Positions 24,538 to 32,302 of a DNA stretch of 39,516 nucleotides are shown here, piece after piece. The notes under the pieces are model-generated. The model did no database searches, had not been told where the DNA came from, and worked only from the letters and a program-made list of their open reading frames with translations. A program made the position numbers and the translations under genes. The stretch spans positions 1 to 39,516 of the forward strand of contig LRTP01001023.1 in assembly GCA_001550305.1 (NCBI GenBank), read 5' to 3'. Source of the DNA: Streptomyces diastatochromogenes. Lineage in GTDB: Bacteria; Actinomycetota; Actinomycetes; Streptomycetales; Streptomycetaceae. The first letter of the stretch is position 1; each line of letters starts with the position of its first letter.

Positions 24538-25967
24538 GTCTGGACCCGGCCCGCGTACTCGACCTCGACCCACTGCTCGACGACCCCGACACCCGCATCG
24601 TGGTGTGCTGCGGCTCGGGCGGCGTCGGCAAGACGACCACGGCGGCGGCCCTGGGGCTGCGCGCCGCCGAGCGGGGCCGCAAGGTGGTCGTTCTCACCAT
24701 CGACCCGGCGCGCCGGCTCGCTCAGTCGATGGGCATCGACTCCCTCGACAACGTGCCACGCCGGGTGAAGGGCATCGACGACTCCGCGGGCGGCGAGCTG
24801 CACGCCATGATGCTCGACATGAAGCGCACGTTCGACGAGATCGTCGAGGCGCACGCGGACGGCGAGCGGGCGGCCGTGATCCTGAACAACCCCTTCTACC
24901 AGTCGCTTTCGGCGGGCTTCGCGGGCACGCAGGAGTACATGGCGATGGAGAAGCTGGGGCAGCTGCGGGCCCGGGACGAGTGGGACCTGATCATCGTCGA
25001 CACGCCGCCGTCCCGCTCGGCGCTCGACTTCCTGGACGCGCCCAAGCGGCTCGGGTCCTTCCTCGACGGACGGCTGATCCGGCTCCTGACCGCGCCGGCG
25101 AAGCTGGGCGGGCGTGCGGGGATGAAGTTCCTGAACGTCGGGATGTCGATGATGACCGGCACCCTGGGGAAGCTGCTGGGGGGACAACTCCTGAAGGACG
25201 TGCAGACGTTCGTGGCGGCGATGGACACGACGTTCGGGGGCTTCCGTACGCGCGCGGACGCCACGTACAAGCTGCTCCAGGCGCCCGGGACGGCGTTCCT
25301 GGTGGTGGCGGCCCCGGAGCGGGACGCGCTGCGCGAGGCCGCGTACTTCGTGGAGCGGCTGGCGGCCGAGGACATGCCGTTCGCCGGTCTCGTACTCAAC
25401 CGGGTGCACGGCAGCGGTGCCGCCCACCTCTCCGCCGAGCGGGCGCTCGCGGCCGCGGAGAACCTCGATGCCGAGGCCGCGGAAGATCTTGAATCCACGG
25501 CTGTAGAAAATCTTGACGACGCCCGCATTGTGGATCAGGAGGGCGGGAAAGCTGGACTTCGTAACTCTCCCGACACGTACGGCAGTTCAGAATCTCCCGC
25601 TTCCGAGACATCAGCTCCCGAAGGCTCCGAAGGTCCAGCCGGCTCCGACGGTTCCGATGAAGGCTCCCCCGCCGCCACGGACAGCACAGACGCCACGGAC
25701 AGGACCGACGCACCGACCGACACTCCGCCGCACGGGCACCGGACCGTCGAACAACTCACCGCAGGCCTGCTGAGGCTGCACGCCGAGCGCATGCAGCTGC
25801 TCTCCCGCGAGCAGCGCACGCGTGACCGCTTCGCCGCGCTCCACCCGGAGGTGGCGGTTGCCGAAGTGGCCGCACTGCCCGGCGACGTACACGATCTCGC
25901 AGGACTGCGGGACATCGGAGACCGGCTCGCGGCCAACCGGCCGGAGCTGCCTGAAACCGACGCCTGA
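24534..25967 (+). CDS. Get3/ArsA-like ATPase, second subunit (BagB-type)
   Basis: 477 residues. P-loop CCGSGGVGKTT (residues 25-35): Ser28 stands where the partner has its signature lysine. LTIDPARRL (switch I) and LIIVDTPPSRSALDFL (A-loop/switch II) follow. Residues about 310-395 are a low-complexity insert rich in Ser, Glu, Asp, Thr, Pro and Gly, with visibly more A/T in its codons than its neighbours, before a conserved helical tail. It forms a heterocomplex with the preceding protein by analogy with BagAB. Function in Streptomyces unknown. Confidence 0.88.
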   Translation: MSLDPARVLDLDPLLDDPDTRIVVCCGSGGVGKTTTAAALGLRAAERGRKVVVLTIDPARRLAQSMGIDSLDNVPRRVKGIDDSAGGELHAMMLDMKRTFDEIVEAHADGERAAVILNNPFYQSLSAGFAGTQEYMAMEKLGQLRARDEWDLIIVDTPPSRSALDFLDAPKRLGSFLDGRLIRLLTAPAKLGGRAGMKFLNVGMSMMTGTLGKLLGGQLLKDVQTFVAAMDTTFGGFRTRADATYKLLQAPGTAFLVVAAPERDALREAAYFVERLAAEDMPFAGLVLNRVHGSGAAHLSAERALAAAENLDAEAAEDLESTAVENLDDARIVDQEGGKAGLRNSPDTYGSSESPASETSAPEGSEGPAGSDGSDEGSPAATDSTDATDRTDAPTDTPPHGHRTVEQLTAGLLRLHAERMQLLSREQRTRDRFAALHPEVAVAEVAALPGDVHDLAGLRDIGDRLAANRPELPETDA

Positions 25968-26036
25968 GCGGCGCCGTCCACGGGCCCGGGGCCGGGTCTG
26001 AGTCATGTGCTCTGAGTCACATGCGCTCTGAGTTCT

Positions 26037-26074
26037 GAGCTCGTGGTCATGAGCTCATGGTCATGAGCCCGTGG
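26037..26074. repeat. 14-bp tandem repeat with palindromic centre
   Basis: Units GAGCTCGTGGTCAT and GAGCTCATGGTCAT plus a partial third copy; CATGAGCTCATG in the junction is a perfect palindrome. The repeat lies in the 220-base gap between convergent genes (ATPase and wblA). No clear terminator is seen there besides these palindromes. Confidence 0.75.
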
Positions 26075-26187
26075 CCGGCCCGAGATGGCCTGAGGCAAGT
26101 GGGTCCCGAGGCGGTGAGTGGGTCTGAGGCGGCGGGTGGGTCCGGCGCGGGCCGAGGTGGCCCCGCGGGACGCCCTCCGTGGCGCCC

Positions 26188-26526
26188 TCAGCCCACCGCC
26201 GCGTAGCGCTCGTACACCTCTTCCTCGTCGAGGGGCAGCAGGCCCGCGCCGCGCTCGTACTCCGTACGCGCGGTCTCCAGCAGGCGACGCCACGAGGTGA
26301 CGGTGGGACGCCTGCGCAGCAATGCGCGACGCTCCCGCTCCGTCATGCCACCCCACACGCCGAATTCGACGCGGTTGTCGAGCGCATCGGCGAGGCACTC
26401 CGTGCGTACCGGACATCCGGTGCACACTGCCTTCGCCCGGTTCTGCGCTGCTCCTTGAACGAACAGTTCATCCGGATCGGTAGTGCGGCAGGCCGCCTGC
26501 GCACTCCAGTCGGTTACCCAGCCCAT
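26188..26526 (-). CDS. wblA: WhiB-like regulator WblA
   Basis: 112 residues, the length of S. coelicolor WblA. The four iron-sulfur ligands are Cys13, Cys35, Cys38 and Cys44 (CxxC then C), with GVWGG at 58-62. WblA is a redox-sensitive developmental regulator that represses antibiotic production and is the ortholog of mycobacterial WhiB4. ATG 26526 gives MGWVTDWSAQAAC, matching the family; the ORF runs 19 codons longer. A long upstream region (26527-26934) holds a candidate AdpA site. Confidence 0.95.
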   Translation of the reverse strand: MGWVTDWSAQAACRTTDPDELFVQGAAQNRAKAVCTGCPVRTECLADALDNRVEFGVWGGMTERERRALLRRRPTVTSWRRLLETARTEYERGAGLLPLDEEEVYERYAAVG

Positions 26527-26650
26527 ACCGGCGCCGTCCTCTCCCGAATCGAGGCTCCCCCACGGCGGCAGCGGCATATTCACCGCCGCCAGTTGAGGAC
26601 GTTACGGAAGGCAGGCACAGCGCAACACCCCCTGCGGGCCCAATCTTGAA

Positions 26651-26660
26651 TGGCCCGAAC
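26651..26660. promoter_or_regulatory. AdpA-type site (TGGCCCGAAC)
   Basis: It matches the AdpA consensus TGGCSNGWWY at all ten positions and lies about 125 bases upstream of wblA. AdpA has been reported to repress wblA in S. coelicolor. By chance such a match is common in this GC range, so support comes from the location. Confidence 0.45.
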
Positions 26661-26793
26661 GGACTATGCGTAAGCGGCAGATCACCCGGGGGAGTGAGCG
26701 GCGGACATACGTGAGTATCCCGGCAAACCGGGACAGTTCAGTTGAGTCACAACGGACGCCTGGTGACGCATGAGGCTGATTCGGACACGACCT

Positions 26794-26810
26794 CCCCAAA
26801 AAAGTTGGGG
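26794..26810. repeat. Hairpin CCCCAA/TTGGGG with A-rich loop
   Basis: 6-bp perfect stem, loop AAAAG. An A-rich stretch of six is rare in this genome. Could be an operator or a transcription end for an upstream small RNA. Confidence 0.4.
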
Positions 26811-26922
26811 AACCTCCGGAACGATTCGGGGTCGCCGGACGTATTGATACGTGGCCATACTGCTGTGACAGTTGAGGGCAGCTTAGGCCAAGGCATATAC
26901 GCGTGTCCGGCGAATGAGAACG

Positions 26923-26928
26923 TAGGCT
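26923..26928 (+). promoter_or_regulatory. -10 element (TAGGCT), leaderless PBP
   Basis: Followed by 6 bases and ATG 26935. Confidence 0.55.
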
Positions 26929-26934
26929 GCCCCT

Positions 26935-29229
26935 ATGCCAAAGAAGCGCTCGGGCGGTGGTCTGTCGCCAACGCAACAGGCCGCCAAGTTCCTCGGTGTC
27001 AGCGTGCTCGCTGGAGCAGTCATGGCCGGAATCGCGCTGCCCGCAGCGGGCGCGCTCGGTCTCGCGGCCAAGGGTTCCGTCCAGGGGTTCGACGAGATTC
27101 CCGACAACCTGAAGAGTCCCGCGCTGAGTCAGCGCACCACCATCCTGGACAGCAAGGGCGGTCAGATCGCGACGGTCTACTCGCGCGACCGCACGGTGGT
27201 CGACCTCAAGGACATCTCGCCGTACATGCAGAAGGCGATCGTCGCGATCGAGGACTCCCGCTTCTACCAGCACGGCGCGATCGACCTGAAGGGCGTCCTG
27301 CGCGCCCTGAACCAGAACGCGCAGAACGGCGGGGTCGCCCAGGGCGCCTCCACGCTGACCCAGCAGCTGGTGAAGAACTACTTCGTGGAGGAGGCCGGCG
27401 ACGACCCGACGAAGGTCGCCCAGGCCACCCAGCAGACCCTCGGCCGCAAGGTCCGCGAGCTCAAGTACGCGATCCAGCTGGAAGAGAAGCTCGGCAAGAA
27501 GAAGATCCTCGAGAACTACCTGAACATCACGTTCTTCGGCGAGCAGGCCTACGGCATCGAGGCCGCCGCCCAGCGTTACTTCTCCAAGCCCGCCAAGGAC
27601 CTGAACCTCCAGGAGTCGGCACTGCTCGCGGGCATCGTCCAGTCGCCCAGCCGGTACGACCCGGTGAACGACGAGGCGGAGGCCACCAAGCGCCGCAACA
27701 CCGTGCTGCAGCGCATGGCCGAGGTGCACGACATCTCCCAGCAGGAGGCCGACCAGGCCAAGGAGGCGAAGCTCGGCCTGAAGGTCAGCCAGCCCAAGAA
27801 CGGCTGCATCACGGCAGTCAAGGGCGCGAGCTTCTTCTGCAAGTACGTGGAGAACGTGTTCCTCACCGACCCGGTCTTCGGCAAGACCAAGGAGGCCCGG
27901 GCGAAGCTCTGGAACCAGGGCGGCCTGACCATCCGTACGACGCTCGACCCGCAGGCGCAGAAGTCGGTGCAGTCCTCGATCAAGTCCCACGTCAACAAGT
28001 CGGACTCGGTCGCCACGGCGGCCACCCTGGTCGAGCCGGGCACCGGGAAGATCGTCGGCATGGGCCAGTCGAGGCCGTACGGCTACGGGAAGAACGAGAC
28101 GGAGTACAACTACTCGGTCGACCGTGACATGGGCGGTTCGAACTACGGCTTCCCGACCGGTTCGACCTTCAAGCCGTTCGTGGCCGCGGCCGCGCTGGAG
28201 GAGGGCCGGCCGGCGACCCAGCAGTACCCGTCGCCGTACGAGATGGCCTACCCCAGCCCCGTGCAGACGTGCAGCAGCAAGCCCTGGACCAACCTGACCA
28301 ACGAGAAGCTGTCGAACGAGAGCACCGAGGAGAAGGGCCCGTACGCGCTGAAGACGGCGATGGCCAAGTCGGTCAACACCTACTTCGTGCAGATGATCTC
28401 GGACATCGGCATCTGCCCCGTGGTGAAGATGACCGACAAGCTGCACGTCGTGCAGGGCAATGGCGACAAGCTGCCCGAGGTGCCCGCCATCACCCTCGGC
28501 TCCAAGGGCATCTCCCCGCTGACCATGGCGAGCGCGTACGCGACCTTCGCCTCTCGGGGCATGTACTGCACGCCGATCGCCATCGAGTCGATCACCCAGA
28601 AGGCCGACGGCAGGGAGAAGTCGCTCGAGGTCCCGAAGTCGACCTGCTCGCGGGCCATGTCCGAGAAGACCGCGGACACCGTCAACACGCTGCTCCAGGG
28701 CGTGATCGACTCCGGTACGGGTCAGCAGGCCGGCCTCTCCGACCGCGACAACGCCGGTAAGACGGGTACGACGGACGAGCGCAAGAACGCCTGGTTCGTC
28801 GGGTACACGCCGAACCTGTCGGGCGCGGTCTGGGTCGGCAGCCCCAAGCAGAACGTCAAGATGACGGGCATCCGCATCGGCGGCGTCTACCACGACCTCG
28901 TCTACGGCGGTCAGGTGCCAGGCCCCATCTGGAAGGACGCCATGACCGGCGCCCTCGTGGGCAAGGACTCCCCGTCCTTCAACCTCGTCGACATTCCCGA
29001 CGAGAAGCCCAAGGACAACGGCCATGGCCCGACCGACGGGAACAACGGCGCCAACGCGAACGGTGGGAACACCACCAACGGCAACACCGTCAACGGGAAC
29101 ACGATCAGCGGCAACACCATCAGTGGCGCCACGGGTAACACGAACGGTGGCGGGTTCCCGACGCCGACGTTCTCGCTCCCCTCGGGCTTCATCCAGGGTC
29201 AGAACGGCAACGGCGGTCGTCACGGGTAA
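26935..29229 (+). CDS. Class A bifunctional penicillin-binding protein (PonA2-like)
   Basis: 764 residues. N-terminal membrane segment (20-46); glycosyltransferase-51 domain with catalytic Glu106 in EDSRFYQHG and the ASTLTQQLVKNYF block; transpeptidase domain with Ser410-x-x-Lys413 (STFK), SVN 479-481 and KTG 609-611, all intact. It makes and crosslinks peptidoglycan outside the membrane. Matches Rv3682 (ponA2) next to the WhiB4 ortholog. There is no PASTA domain; instead the C-terminal about 70 residues are Asn/Gly/Thr repeats (NGNTVNGNT, SGNTISGAT), a disordered tail. A leaderless-type promoter precedes ATG 26935. Confidence 0.95.
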   Translation: MPKKRSGGGLSPTQQAAKFLGVSVLAGAVMAGIALPAAGALGLAAKGSVQGFDEIPDNLKSPALSQRTTILDSKGGQIATVYSRDRTVVDLKDISPYMQKAIVAIEDSRFYQHGAIDLKGVLRALNQNAQNGGVAQGASTLTQQLVKNYFVEEAGDDPTKVAQATQQTLGRKVRELKYAIQLEEKLGKKKILENYLNITFFGEQAYGIEAAAQRYFSKPAKDLNLQESALLAGIVQSPSRYDPVNDEAEATKRRNTVLQRMAEVHDISQQEADQAKEAKLGLKVSQPKNGCITAVKGASFFCKYVENVFLTDPVFGKTKEARAKLWNQGGLTIRTTLDPQAQKSVQSSIKSHVNKSDSVATAATLVEPGTGKIVGMGQSRPYGYGKNETEYNYSVDRDMGGSNYGFPTGSTFKPFVAAAALEEGRPATQQYPSPYEMAYPSPVQTCSSKPWTNLTNEKLSNESTEEKGPYALKTAMAKSVNTYFVQMISDIGICPVVKMTDKLHVVQGNGDKLPEVPAITLGSKGISPLTMASAYATFASRGMYCTPIAIESITQKADGREKSLEVPKSTCSRAMSEKTADTVNTLLQGVIDSGTGQQAGLSDRDNAGKTGTTDERKNAWFVGYTPNLSGAVWVGSPKQNVKMTGIRIGGVYHDLVYGGQVPGPIWKDAMTGALVGKDSPSFNLVDIPDEKPKDNGHGPTDGNNGANANGGNTTNGNTVNGNTISGNTISGATGNTNGGGFPTPTFSLPSGFIQGQNGNGGRHG

Positions 29230-29270
29230 CCCACCCCGTCACGACCGCTGACAGAGAACGGCACAGCACA

Positions 29271-29322
29271 GCCGTCGGCCTCGGCGCTCCCCTGATGGGG
29301 AGCACCGAGGCCGACGGCTTTT
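29271..29322 (+). terminator. Terminator of the PBP gene
   Basis: 22-bp stem with one mismatch (arms 29271-29292 and 29297-29318), a TGAT loop and TTTT at 29319-29322: a complete intrinsic terminator. Confidence 0.9.
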
Positions 29323-29363
29323 GGTGGGCGGGGTGGTGCGGGTACGGGTGTGGGTGCTCGTGT

Positions 29364-29417
29364 GGATTCGGGTGCAGGTACGGATTCGGGTGCAGGTACG
29401 GATTCGGGTGCTGGTGC
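29364..29417. repeat. 18-bp tandem repeat, three copies
   Basis: Two exact units of GGATTCGGGTGCAGGTAC and a third with three changes. It lies in the gap between the PBP terminator and the convergent yqeY stop. The Pro/Ser-rich minus frame across it is a shadow. Confidence 0.9.
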
Positions 29418-29476
29418 TCGTACCGCGTCTACTACTGGTTCTGGTCTTCCACCACCGGTTCCGGTCCCTCTCGGAC

Positions 29477-29941
29477 TCAGCCCGCGAGCAGCTTCTTGAC
29501 CACGGCGGCGACGCGGCCGCCCTCGGCCAGCCCCGCGACCTTCGGGTTCACGATCTTCATGACCTGGCCCATGGCGCGCGGCCCCTCGGCACCCGCCGCC
29601 CTGGCCTCCTCGACGGCCTGCCCGACGATCTGCTGGAGCTCCTCGTCGGACAGCTGCTTGGGCAGGTACGTGGCGAGGACCTCCCCCTCCGCCTTCTCCC
29701 GCTCGGCCGACTCGGGACGCCCGCCCTGCGCGAAGGCGTCCGCGGCCTCGCGGCGCTTCTTCGCCTCGCGGGTGATCACCTTCTGTACTTCGTCGTCGGA
29801 GAGCTCGCGCTTCGTCTTGCCGGCGACCTCCTCCTTGGTGATCGCGGCGAGGGTCAGCCGGAGCGTCGCGGAGCGGAGCTCGTCGCGCTCCTTGATGGCG
29901 GCGTTGAGGTCTTCCTGCAGCTTCGACTTGAGCGTGGTCAT
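29477..29941 (-). CDS. GatB/YqeY domain protein
   Basis: 154 residues, YqeY fold. TLKSKLQEDLNAAIKERDEL at the start and MGQVMKIVNPKVAGLAEGG near the end are the conserved blocks. Related to the tail domain of GatB, which binds tRNA; the stand-alone proteins have unknown function and may act in tRNA-dependent steps. The start is ATG 29941, 7 bases after a GACAAT -10. Confidence 0.9.
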   Translation of the reverse strand: MTTLKSKLQEDLNAAIKERDELRSATLRLTLAAITKEEVAGKTKRELSDDEVQKVITREAKKRREAADAFAQGGRPESAEREKAEGEVLATYLPKQLSDEELQQIVGQAVEEARAAGAEGPRAMGQVMKIVNPKVAGLAEGGRVAAVVKKLLAG

Positions 29942-29948
29942 GCCGTCG

Positions 29949-29954
29949 ATTGTC
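29949..29954 (-). promoter_or_regulatory. -10 element (GACAAT), leaderless
   Basis: Followed by 7 bases and ATG 29941 on the minus strand. Confidence 0.45.
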
Positions 29955-30083
29955 GCAGGTGTGGTGCGGCGGTCGCCTGCTGATTTCAGTGCCGTGCCCC
30001 GGGACGCGCCGTCGGATGGGCGCGAGACTGTCCACAGGTTCGAGGTTGTCCACAGGGCGGCACGCGGGGCTGTCGGGGTCTGA

Positions 30084-30089
30084 CACGAT
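30084..30089 (+). promoter_or_regulatory. Weak -10 element (CACGAT), possibly leaderless
   Basis: Followed by 6 bases and ATG 30096. It keeps the key A and final T but lacks the first T. No Shine-Dalgarno is visible. Confidence 0.3.
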
Positions 30090-30095
30090 GGACGT

Positions 30096-31022
30096 ATGCG
30101 CGCGCGATACGGAGTACCCCTGGGAATCACGGCGGTGGGCGCCGCCGGACTGTTGTACGCGGCGGGTTTCGAGGCCCGCTCGTTCCGCCTCCGACGGGTG
30201 ACGGTCCCGGTCCTGCCACCAGGCATGCGGCCGCTCCGCGTCCTCCAGGTCTCCGACATCCACATGGTGAGCGGTCAGCGCAAGAAGCAGCGCTGGCTGC
30301 GCTCCCTGGCCGGGCTGCGCCCCGACTTCGTCATCAACACCGGGGACAACCTCTCCGACCCGGAGGGCGTCCCCGAAGTCCTGGACGCCCTCGGCCCGTT
30401 GATGGAGTTCCCCGGTGCGTACGTCTTCGGTTCGAACGACTACTACGGCCCCAAACTCCGCAACCCCGCCCTGTACTTGCTGGAGAAGTCCCAGGGCCGC
30501 CACGGTCTGAACGGCAACAAGCCGGCCGTGGGCGTCATCCACAACCCGTGGGAAGACCTGCGCGACGGCTTCGACACGGCGGGCTGGCTGAACCTGACGA
30601 ACGCCCGGGGGACGCTCAAGATAGAGGGCGGCGAGATCGAGCTGACCGGCCTCGACGACCCGCACATCAAGCGGGACCGGTACGCGCGGGTGGCCGGCGG
30701 CCCGTCGGAGTCGGCCGACTTCTCGATGGGCGTGGTCCACGCCCCGTATCTGCGTACCCTCGACGCGTTCACGGCGGACGGCTACCCCCTGATCCTGGCC
30801 GGTCACACCCACGGCGGCCAGCTGTGCCTCCCCTTCTACGGCGCCTTCGTCACCAACTGCGACCTGGACACCGACCGCGTGAAGGGCCTGTCCACGCACA
30901 CGGCGGAGGGGCAGACGTCGTACATGCACGTCTCGGCGGGCTGCGGTACGAGCCGCTACACGCCGGTACGGTTCGCGTGCCCGCCGGAGGCGTCACTGCT
31001 GACGCTGGTCGCTCGGCCGTAG
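30096..31022 (+). CDS. Metallophosphoesterase
   Basis: 308 residues. N-terminal hydrophobic segment (residues 8-24), then calcineurin-like motifs: QVSDIHMV, NTGDNLSD, GSNDYYG in place of the usual GNHD (Ser for Asn-His context), a His in VVHAP, and GHTHGGQL. It matches Rv3683 in place. YaeI-like enzymes hydrolyse phosphodiesters; the substrate is unknown. Membrane-anchored catalytic domain facing out is inference. Confidence 0.88.
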   Translation: MRARYGVPLGITAVGAAGLLYAAGFEARSFRLRRVTVPVLPPGMRPLRVLQVSDIHMVSGQRKKQRWLRSLAGLRPDFVINTGDNLSDPEGVPEVLDALGPLMEFPGAYVFGSNDYYGPKLRNPALYLLEKSQGRHGLNGNKPAVGVIHNPWEDLRDGFDTAGWLNLTNARGTLKIEGGEIELTGLDDPHIKRDRYARVAGGPSESADFSMGVVHAPYLRTLDAFTADGYPLILAGHTHGGQLCLPFYGAFVTNCDLDTDRVKGLSTHTAEGQTSYMHVSAGCGTSRYTPVRFACPPEASLLTLVARP

Positions 31023-31170
31023 GCCGGACGGCGGTAGGCCGGACGGATGCGGGTCGGCCGGAGTGTGGCGGTCGGGCGTAGGGGGCGAGTATGCGGGGGC
31101 AAGTGGGGGGCGATCGGAAGCGGCGCCCGGGGCGACGGCCACCGTGCGGGTCGATCGGGTCGATCAGAGC

Positions 31171-31197
31171 TTGATGTTGTTGATGTTGATGTTGATG
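31171..31197. repeat. TTGATG microsatellite
   Basis: One TTGATG, a TTG, then three TTGATG in a row, in a gap between genes. Slippage could vary copy number; it lies about 80 bases upstream of the Pr6Pr gene start. Confidence 0.8.
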
Positions 31198-31219
31198 GGG
31201 CGTGGGTCCACGCTCGGCC

Positions 31220-31237
31220 GTCACCCGTCCGGGTGAC
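31220..31237. promoter_or_regulatory. 8-bp inverted repeat, operator-like
   Basis: GTCACCCG-TC-CGGGTGAC lies just upstream of the likely -35 region of the leaderless Pr6Pr promoter. A TetR- or GntR-type operator is possible but no regulator gene adjoins. Confidence 0.4.
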
Positions 31238-31265
31238 CCATATCGCCCGATTCGCCCCCCATGCT

Positions 31266-31271
31266 TAGCGT
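31266..31271 (+). promoter_or_regulatory. -10 element (TAGCGT), leaderless
   Basis: Followed by 6 bases and ATG 31278. Confidence 0.5.
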
Positions 31272-31277
31272 GGGGAC

Positions 31278-32078
31278 ATGATCCCCCCGATCCCCAGGGA
31301 CATACCCGACCTGCCCGCGATACCGGGCATCCTCCCGCAGACCCCCTTCCACGTCCCGGCGACGGCAGTGGTGGCCCCCGTGCGCCGCCCCCTGGTGGCC
31401 TTCTTCCGCTTCCTGGTCGCCCTTGTCGCGGCCGCGGGCGTGGCCATCGAGATGCGCCTGGGCAGTCCGCTCCACGTGCTCAGCTACTTCACCATCCAGG
31501 CCAACCTGCTGGTGGCGGTGGTCTTCGTCGCCTCGGCCCGGCGGGCACGGACGGCGCGTCGCCCGCTGCCCGCGGTCCTCATGGGCGGCACGCTGCTCTA
31601 CATCTCGATCACGGGCCTGGTCTACCACCTGATCCTGGCGGACCCCTCCAGCGGCTTCTCCATGACCGGGGGCATCGCCCCGCACACCGGCTGGCAGGCG
31701 GTGTCGAACCAGATCCTGCACACGGTGATCCCCATCGCCGCGGTGATCGACTGGCTCCTGCTGACCCGCCCGGCGCCGTTCGCCGTCCGACATGCGACGA
31801 CGTGGCTTGTCTACCCTCTCGTCTACCTGGTCTTTTCCCTCGTCCGCGGAGAGATGCTGCCGCCGGGCACCCCGGCGCGCTACCTCTACCCCTTCGTGGA
31901 CGTCGACCGGCACGGCTACGTGGGCATCCTCGGCAACACCGCGATCCTCGGCGTCGCCTTCTACGCCCTCGCCCTCCTCGTCATCGCCCTGGACCACGTC
32001 CGCCCCGACCCGTTCCGCCACGGCAGCCGACGCCCCGAAAACCGGATTTCGTCTCCGGGCACCGGTGGGCTAAAGTAA
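31278..32078 (+). CDS. Pr6Pr family membrane protein
   Basis: 266 residues with six hydrophobic segments. The first runs about 40-56; the blocks [40 protein letters not shown] and a [13 protein letters not shown] loop are typical of Pr6Pr (six-helix) proteins, whose function is unknown. A Pro-rich 35-residue cytoplasmic N-terminus precedes. It ends 28 bases before the tRNA gene and is the last gene of the conserved block. Confidence 0.82.
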   Translation: MIPPIPRDIPDLPAIPGILPQTPFHVPATAVVAPVRRPLVAFFRFLVALVAAAGVAIEMRLGSPLHVLSYFTIQANLLVAVVFVASARRARTARRPLPAVLMGGTLLYISITGLVYHLILADPSSGFSMTGGIAPHTGWQAVSNQILHTVIPIAAVIDWLLLTRPAPFAVRHATTWLVYPLVYLVFSLVRGEMLPPGTPARYLYPFVDVDRHGYVGILGNTAILGVAFYALALLVIALDHVRPDPFRHGSRRPENRISSPGTGGLK

Positions 32079-32106
32079 ACGACGTCGCCGCGAGAGCAGT
32101 GACAAT

Positions 32107-32180
32107 CGGGGTGTAGCGCAGCTTGGCAGCGCGCTTCGTTCGGGACGAAGAGGTCGTGGGTTCAAATCCCGCCACCCCGA
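32107..32180 (+). tRNA. tRNA-Pro (anticodon CGG)
   Basis: 74 bases. Acceptor CGGGGTG pairs with CACCCCG (32173-32179); the anticodon stem CTTCG/CGAAG encloses loop TTCGGGA with CGG at 34-36; the T-arm carries GTTCAAATC. No CCA is encoded. It reads CCG codons. The 3' half is duplicated 1166 bases downstream, marking it as an integration site; tRNA-Pro is a known target for pSAM2-type elements. Confidence 0.97.
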
Positions 32181-32183
32181 CAG
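32140..32183 (+). repeat. Attachment-site direct repeat, tRNA copy
   Basis: 44 bases identical to 33306-33349, running from the anticodon loop to 3 bases past the tRNA. Typical att extent for tyrosine integrases in a tRNA gene. Confidence 0.85.
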
Positions 32184-32196
32184 CTATAGCACCAGG

Positions 32197-32232
32197 TCAG
32201 GCCCGGTTTCCGGAAACGGAAACCGGGCCTGA
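32197..32232 (+). terminator. Terminator of tRNA-Pro
   Basis: Perfect 15-bp stem, arms 32197-32211 and 32218-32232, loop GGAAAC. No T-tract. Confidence 0.75.
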
Positions 32233-32281
32233 TGCGTTCTCCGGACCGCCTCGGGAGTGAGCGGGGAGTGGATCATGAAAA

Positions 32282-32302
32282 TCTCACTCCCCGGGAGTGA
32301 GA
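32282..32302. repeat. 10-bp inverted repeat (TCTCACTCCC)
   Basis: Arms 32282-32291 and 32293-32302 around a single C. It marks the left junction of the transposase debris; the function is unknown. Confidence 0.5.

Larger units (their letters stand above)
26527..26934. other. Regulatory region between wblA and the PBP gene
   Basis: 408 bases between divergent genes, less GC-rich than the neighbours. It holds an AdpA-type motif (26651-26660), a hairpin with arms 26794-26799 and 26805-26810 (CCCCAA/TTGGGG), and the leaderless -10 of the PBP gene at its right end. The long wblA leader suggests several regulators. Confidence 0.6.

Noticed and set aside
24605..25492. Shadow frames within the BagB-like gene
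   Set aside because: Arg/Gly-rich alternative frames with no motif; the P-loop gene explains the sequence.
29220..30929. Minus frame with PAPESVPAPES-like repeats
   Set aside because: It is the complement of the 18-bp DNA repeat and crosses the yqeY and metallophosphoesterase genes in the wrong frame.
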